In this document: positions 60,346 to 64,000 of the stretch, piece after piece
Numbering within the stretch: position 1 is the first letter of the stretch
Layout of the letters: every line of letters starts with the position of its first letter
Assembly: GCF_030291075.1 (NCBI RefSeq)
Contig: NZ_CP127407.1
Location: 2,230,001 to 2,294,000, forward strand
Reading direction: 5' to 3'
Length of the DNA stretch: 64,000 bases
Source of the DNA: Stenotrophomonas sp. 57
GTDB lineage: Bacteria; Pseudomonadota; Gammaproteobacteria; Xanthomonadales; Xanthomonadaceae
Program-made: the position numbers and the translations under genes
The notes under the pieces: model-generated
Database searches by the model: none
Seen by the model: only the letters and a program-made list of their open reading frames with translations
What the model was told of the DNA's origin: nothing

Positions 60346-61380
60346 ATGTCGACGAAGAAACTGCTTCCCACCTCCACCGCAGGCAGCCTGCCCAAGCCCT
60401 CCTGGCTGGCCGAGCCCGAGAAGCTCTGGTCACCCTGGAAGCTGCAGGACGACGGCCTGATTGAAGGAAAGCAGGACGCGCTGCGCCTGTCCCTGCAGGA
60501 ACAGCAGCATGCCGGCATCGATATCGTCAGCGACGGCGAGCAGACCCGGCAGCACTTCGTCACCACCTTCATCGAGCACCTCAGCGGTGTCGATTTCGAG
60601 AAGCGCGAAACGGTCCGCATCCGCAACCGCTATGACGCCAGTGTGCCAACCGTGGTTGGTGCGGTCAGCCGCCCCAGGCCGGTGTTCGTGGAGGATGCAA
60701 AGTTCCTGCGCCGGCAGACCACGCAGCCGATCAAGTGGGCCCTGCCTGGCCCGATGACCATGATCGACACGCTGTATGACGCGCACTACAAGAGCCGCGA
60801 GAAGCTGGCCTGGGAGTTCGCGAAGATCCTCAACGAGGAAGCCAAGGAACTGGAGGCCGCTGGCGTGGACATCATCCAGTTCGACGAACCTGCCTTCAAT
60901 GTATTCTTCGATGAGGTGAACGACTGGGGTGTAGCCGCACTGGAGCGTGCGGTTGAAGGCCTGAAGTGCCAGACGGCGGTGCACATCTGCTATGGCTATG
61001 GCATCAAGGCCAACACCGACTGGAAGCAGACGCTGGGATCGGAATGGCGCCAGTACGAAGAATCGTTCCCGAAGCTGCAGACCTCGAGCATCGACATCAT
61101 CTCGCTGGAATGCCAGAACTCGCACGTGCCGATCGATCTGATCGAACTGGTGCGCGGCAAGAAGGTGATGGTGGGCGCCATCAACGTGGCATCTCATACC
61201 ATTGAAACGCCGGAAGACGTGGCCAATACCCTGCGCAAGGCGTTGCAGTTCGTGGATGCCGACAAGCTCTATCCGAGCACCAACTGCGGCATGGCACCAC
61301 TGCCGCGCGAGGTGGCACGGGGCAAGCTGCGTGCGCTCAGCGAAGGGGCCCGGATCGTGCGTGAGGAGCTTTCGGCGTAG
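60346..61380 (+). CDS. mesD: Core-MetE methionine synthase MesD
   Basis: A 344-residue protein corresponding only to the C-terminal catalytic half of MetE. Zinc-ligand motifs are HICYGYG (His and Cys), a DEPAF acid in the barrel and a late Cys in PSTNCGMAPLP. The N-terminal folate-binding half of cobalamin-independent MetE is absent, which marks it as a core-MetE protein; with DUF1852 beside it, it belongs to the MesD type. It should methylate homocysteine to methionine using a non-folate donor, or the methyl group handed over by the neighbouring proteins. The ATG at 60346 has AGGAA upstream. A strong hairpin follows. Confidence 0.9.
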   Translation: MSTKKLLPTSTAGSLPKPSWLAEPEKLWSPWKLQDDGLIEGKQDALRLSLQEQQHAGIDIVSDGEQTRQHFVTTFIEHLSGVDFEKRETVRIRNRYDASVPTVVGAVSRPRPVFVEDAKFLRRQTTQPIKWALPGPMTMIDTLYDAHYKSREKLAWEFAKILNEEAKELEAAGVDIIQFDEPAFNVFFDEVNDWGVAALERAVEGLKCQTAVHICYGYGIKANTDWKQTLGSEWRQYEESFPKLQTSSIDIISLECQNSHVPIDLIELVRGKKVMVGAINVASHTIETPEDVANTLRKALQFVDADKLYPSTNCGMAPLPREVARGKLRALSEGARIVREELSA

Positions 61381-61861
61381 CGCGGCCGCCCGGCGGGCGC
61401 GCGAGTGGAGCCTGGCCTGTGGTCGACCAGGCTCCGCCGTTCTCCCGCACATCAGGCCGCACCGCCATCAACGGCCGTCGAGGCGCGAGCGCCTCCTTGA
61501 TCCGCCTCATCTCCCCCGCCCCCGCCTCGGCCAGGCGGCGGGCCTGCTGCCGCTGCTCGCGGGTGAGCGCCGGCGGCACAGCGCCATGCGTGGCGGGCGT
61601 GGCATTCACCAGCCGTGCCACCGCATCGCGCAGCCTCAGCTGCGGGTAAAGCCTGACAGCACACCAGCGCTCTGCATAGCGCTTGGCCTGGCGAGCGCTG
61701 GCGACCACCACGGTCTTGCCCGGCGCCGCCCTGCGAGCATCCAGGCACAGTCGGAAACCGAGTACGGGATGTGGCACGACATTGGCCACCGAGCGACCGT
61801 TCCACCACAGATCCCAGCGTTCACCGTTCTGCACCCAGCCGGATGGTCGGGTAGCGTTCAT
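61337..61861 (-). CDS. Hypothetical protein overlapping the mesD end
   Basis: A 174-residue frame; the ATG at 61861 (MNATRPSGWVQNGERWDLWW) is the best start. The first 110 residues look like real protein (LGFRLCLDARRAAPGKTVVV, YAERWCAVRLYPQL, LRDAVARLVNA). The tail is low-complexity and runs through the mes terminator and 44 bases into mesD. Possible alternatives are an earlier true stop lost by sequencing, or a real gene with an extended tail. No family recognised. Confidence 0.45.
   Translation of the reverse strand: MNATRPSGWVQNGERWDLWWNGRSVANVVPHPVLGFRLCLDARRAAPGKTVVVASARQAKRYAERWCAVRLYPQLRLRDAVARLVNATPATHGAVPPALTREQRQQARRLAEAGAGEMRRIKEALAPRRPLMAVRPDVRENGGAWSTTGQAPLARPPGGRATPKAPHARSGPLR
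61407..61435 (+). terminator. Terminator of the mes operon
   Basis: Arms GGAGCCTGG and CCAGGCTCC around an 11-base loop, 27 bases after the mesD stop. It lies inside the antisense hypothetical gene. Confidence 0.6.
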
Positions 61862-62227
61862 GAAATCTGGACGGTGAAATGATGAGCCCATGATGGGAAG
61901 CATACGAACGCCCGTCGCACCGGCTGAGACCCGGGCAGACCACCCTGCACTGCTACGCCTTCACGAAAGGCAGTTAACGTAACGTGTCACAGCTGATGCT
62001 TTGGATCCACTCTATGCAGCACGATACGCGGACGTTGTAGGTATCGGCGGCAGACATCGCGCCAGTCATCGCGAGAATCAGAAAATGGTCCTGCCGGGCG
62101 AAGAGGTACGAAATCTTTCAGGGATTCCGCCCCTCTCCGCTTCAGTGCAACGGCACCTTCAACACCGAATGCGCAATGGCCGGCGAACTGAACGTCACGC
62201 CGTTGCCGAACCTGCAGAAAACGCCCT
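61862..62227. other. Gap without a recognised gene
   Basis: One 155-codon minus-strand frame (61987-62454) runs through most of it but overlaps the GntR gene and lacks family or composition support. The regulator's downstream terminator was not seen here. Confidence 0.4.
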
Positions 62228-62971
62228 TCAGATCCGCGTCGTAGCCATGAACCGCTCGCGATCCTGCTGCGTGCGGCGGCGGATCTCCTCCAGCGCCTGG
62301 CTTTCGGTCGCCTGCAGCATGGCTTCGAACAGGCGCTGGAAGTGATGGCGCATCGCATTGCGCGCGGCCACCGGATCACGCGCACGCAAGGCTTCGAAGA
62401 TCGCCATGTGCTCGTCGGCCCGACTGGCGCCGTCGTCATGGCAGACACGCGCATAGACCTCGGTCACCCGCGGCAGCTCGCTGCGCATTCGCCAGATCTG
62501 CTGCACGAAGTACTCCACGACCGGATTGCCGGATAGCCGCGCAATGGTCAGATGGAAGCGGCGATCGTACTCGCCGGCCTCCTCATCGCTCAGGTCGCGA
62601 CGGCACAGCGCCTCGGCCAGTACCTGCAGTTCAGCGATACCGGCATCATCCAGGTTGCTGGCGGCCAGGGCGGCAGCCTCGGCCTCGAACACCGCGCGCG
62701 CGGCGGTAAGGTCGAAGGCACTGACATCCGGCAGTCCGCCGGACGCCTGCGTCGGGCGCGGCTTCACATGCACGCCCGAGCCGATGCGGATCGCAATCCA
62801 GCCCTGGGCCTCCAGAGCGATTTCAGCCTCGCGGATGGTGACCCGGCTGACACCGAACCGCTCGGCCAGCTCACGCTCGCCCGGCAGCCGCGAGCCCGGC
62901 GGAAATTCGCCGTCCTCGATCAGCTTGCGGAGCTTGGCAGCAATGGTCTGGTAAAGGCGGTTGGCGGACAT
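62228..62971 (-). CDS. GntR/FadR-family regulator
   Basis: A 247-residue GntR protein: winged helix with LRKLIEDGEFPPGSRLPGERELAERFGVSRVTIREA (about residues 14-48), then an FCD ligand domain (RAVFEAEAAALAA, FHLTIARLSGNPVV, EHMAIFEALRARDPVAARNAM) with the metal-binding Asp and His pattern. FCD regulators respond to organic acids or sugar acids. It is preceded on the minus strand, just to the right, by a TonB receptor gene, so it may govern that uptake locus. Confidence 0.85.
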   Translation of the reverse strand: MSANRLYQTIAAKLRKLIEDGEFPPGSRLPGERELAERFGVSRVTIREAEIALEAQGWIAIRIGSGVHVKPRPTQASGGLPDVSAFDLTAARAVFEAEAAALAASNLDDAGIAELQVLAEALCRRDLSDEEAGEYDRRFHLTIARLSGNPVVEYFVQQIWRMRSELPRVTEVYARVCHDDGASRADEHMAIFEALRARDPVAARNAMRHHFQRLFEAMLQATESQALEEIRRRTQQDRERFMATTRI

Positions 62972-63044
62972 GCGGCTGACCCTTGGCGATTCCCTCCGGG
63001 TCCCTGCCCTGCCACCGCGGCCGGCAAGGGTCCGGTTGGAGCGA

Positions 63045-63067
63045 CGGCGCGACCACTGGCCGCGCCG
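63045..63067 (-). terminator. Hairpin after the TonB-receptor gene
   Basis: Arms CGGCGCG and CGCGCCG around a 9-base loop, directly after the receptor's stop codon on the minus strand. Confidence 0.45.
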
Positions 63068-63073
63068 CCCTGT

Positions 63074-64000
63074 TCAGAACTTGTATCGTACACCGAAATA
63101 CGCACGCCGCCCGTAGGTCACCACTTCGCGGAAGTTCCCATAGAGCGGCTGGTAGGCCACGCGCGGCTCGTTGGTCAGGTTCATCAGCTCCAGCGACAGC
63201 GACAACTGCTTGTTCACCCGGTAGCGCAGGCGCAGGTCCACGCTGGTGTTGTCATCGTAGTAGCGGTTCTGCTGCGCGGTGTTGCCGGTGAAGTCCTGGT
63301 AGTAGTGCGAGCGGAACTTGCCGACGGCCTGGATGTTGAAGCGCCCGACGTCCCAGTAGATCGAGCCGGACAGGACGTGCCGCGAGAAGCCGCTGAGACC
63401 CGCCGGCGGCACGATCGCCGGAATGATCGTGCCATCACTGGCCAGCTGCTCACCCAGCCGTGAATCCTGGGTCCGGTAGTCGGCGTCGGCATAGTTGTAG
63501 CTGACCTTGAAGCCCAGTCCGTCGAACGGCTTGGGCAGGTACGACAGTCGATGGGTGGCGGTCAGCTCGAAGCCGGTCAGCGTGCTGTCCTCGTCGGTGG
63601 TCACCTGCTGCCGCACCGGCACGGTCACGCTCTGGCCGTCGATGGTGTAGGTCTCCGGCACCAGCGCAGTGGCGGTGCCGCCGTTGAACTGCTTCCAGTA
63701 CACCGCGCCGGCCAGCATCGTGTCCGGGTTCGGGTACCACTCCAGGGAGAGGTCGCCATTCCAGGACATCAGCGGCTGCGCAGCGGGGTTGCCACTGGCA
63801 CTGATGTCATCGAGCGCGTCGGCCAGATTGCCGTAGGTGGCATCACTGCTCACGTTGATGGTGCGCCCCGCTCCCAGTGCCGAAATGTCCGGGCGGGACA
63901 TCGCGCGGTACGCACCGACCCGCAGCAACACGTCCGGGCGCAGCTCGAAGGCTGCGTTGAGGCTGGGCAGCAGCTTGTCGTTGCCCGCCTTGAACACCTG
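63074..64000 (-). CDS. TonB-dependent receptor, C-terminal part
   Basis: Readable for 308 codons from the right edge to the stop; the N-terminus lies outside. The sequence is a beta-barrel: LLPSLNAAFELRPDVLLRVGAYRAMSRPD, TLTGFELTATHRLSYLP, FKVSYNYADADYRTQDS, SVDLRLRYRVNKQLSLSLELMNLTNEPR and the C-terminal YFGVRYKF. This ending with a terminal Phe and the LTNEP motif fits the large, sugar-associated TonB receptors of Xanthomonads. Together with the GntR regulator downstream it may be one uptake locus. Confidence 0.85.
   Translation of the reverse strand, partial: QVFKAGNDKLLPSLNAAFELRPDVLLRVGAYRAMSRPDISALGAGRTINVSSDATYGNLADALDDISASGNPAAQPLMSWNGDLSLEWYPNPDTMLAGAVYWKQFNGGTATALVPETYTIDGQSVTVPVRQQVTTDEDSTLTGFELTATHRLSYLPKPFDGLGFKVSYNYADADYRTQDSRLGEQLASDGTIIPAIVPPAGLSGFSRHVLSGSIYWDVGRFNIQAVGKFRSHYYQDFTGNTAQQNRYYDDNTSVDLRLRYRVNKQLSLSLELMNLTNEPRVAYQPLYGNFREVVTYGRRAYFGVRYKF

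Noticed and set aside
61377..61405. A REP at the mesD stop (GTAG then GC-rich repeat)
   Set aside because: GTAG overlaps the stop, as in the true copies, but the arms match at too few positions to call it.
61987..62454. 155-codon minus frame next to the GntR gene
   Set aside because: Overlaps the well supported GntR gene in another frame and shows no recognisable domain.

Overview
The window looks like a chromosomal segment of a Stenotrophomonas (S. maltophilia group) or close Xanthomonadaceae strain. The grounds are high GC with strong third-position GC bias, a fruR-fruBKA-oprB locus in the Xanthomonad arrangement, GTAG-type (SMAG-like) REP hairpins, TonB-dependent receptors paired with sugar catabolism, and many GGAG-type ribosome binding sites. 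No rRNA, tRNA, CRISPR array, transposase or integrase was recognised. Both ends cut genes: a thermostable-hemolysin family gene on the left and a TonB-dependent receptor on the right.

Layout. 0-8 kb: accessory region of visibly lower GC. It holds two membrane-anchored hypothetical proteins, a small integral membrane protein, and an overlapping AAA+ ATPase / subtilisin-like protease pair that matches the ietAS toxin-antitoxin/antiphage type. 8-9.6 kb: an unusual nested inverted-repeat leader, two small genes and a SMAG-like REP. 9.6-15.2 kb: a complete periplasmic molybdenum aldehyde oxidoreductase operon (paoABC, an XdhC-type maturation factor and a MocA-type cytidylyltransferase). 15.3-27 kb: a patchwork of stress and small genes, with TetR, BLUF, DUF72, a KGG-repeat protein, Mn-catalase, DUF892, a response regulator, an isochorismatase and a Rap1a/Tai-like protein. 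It contains several broken genes: a frameshifted and truncated nei, a truncated exported protein, a truncated alcohol dehydrogenase, a DUF6766 remnant, and a Mn-catalase with an amber codon at codon 6.

26-34 kb: fructose PTS (fruR, fruB, fruK, fruA, porin) with two palindromic FruR operators. 34-44 kb: a beta-lactamase-fold hydrolase preceded by a BlaI/MecI-type palindrome, then a glycan-use locus (TonB receptor, FHS-type sugar permease, LacI regulator, GH3 glucosidase) that shares a 14-bp operator motif. 44-52 kb: an anion permease, an OprO/OprP-type porin, a NitT/TauT-type ABC importer, a PrpF/GalD-family isomerase and a divergent LysR regulator. 52-57 kb: a UvrA2-type ATPase, a second BLUF protein, and two Cys4 zinc-ribbon miniproteins related to one at 1.7 kb. 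56.8-61.4 kb: a methionine locus with a MetR-like regulator, a methylenetetrahydrofolate reductase homologue, an FMN reductase, DUF1852 (MesX) and a core-MetE protein (MesD). 61.3-64 kb: a hypothetical gene, a GntR/FadR regulator and the partial TonB receptor.

The most notable systems are the ietAS-like pair with its downstream membrane genes, and the MesD/MesX methionine synthase locus that also carries its own flavin reductase, MTHFR homologue and regulator. The broken genes between 17.8 and 24.1 kb suggest a zone of repeated deletion in this lineage.
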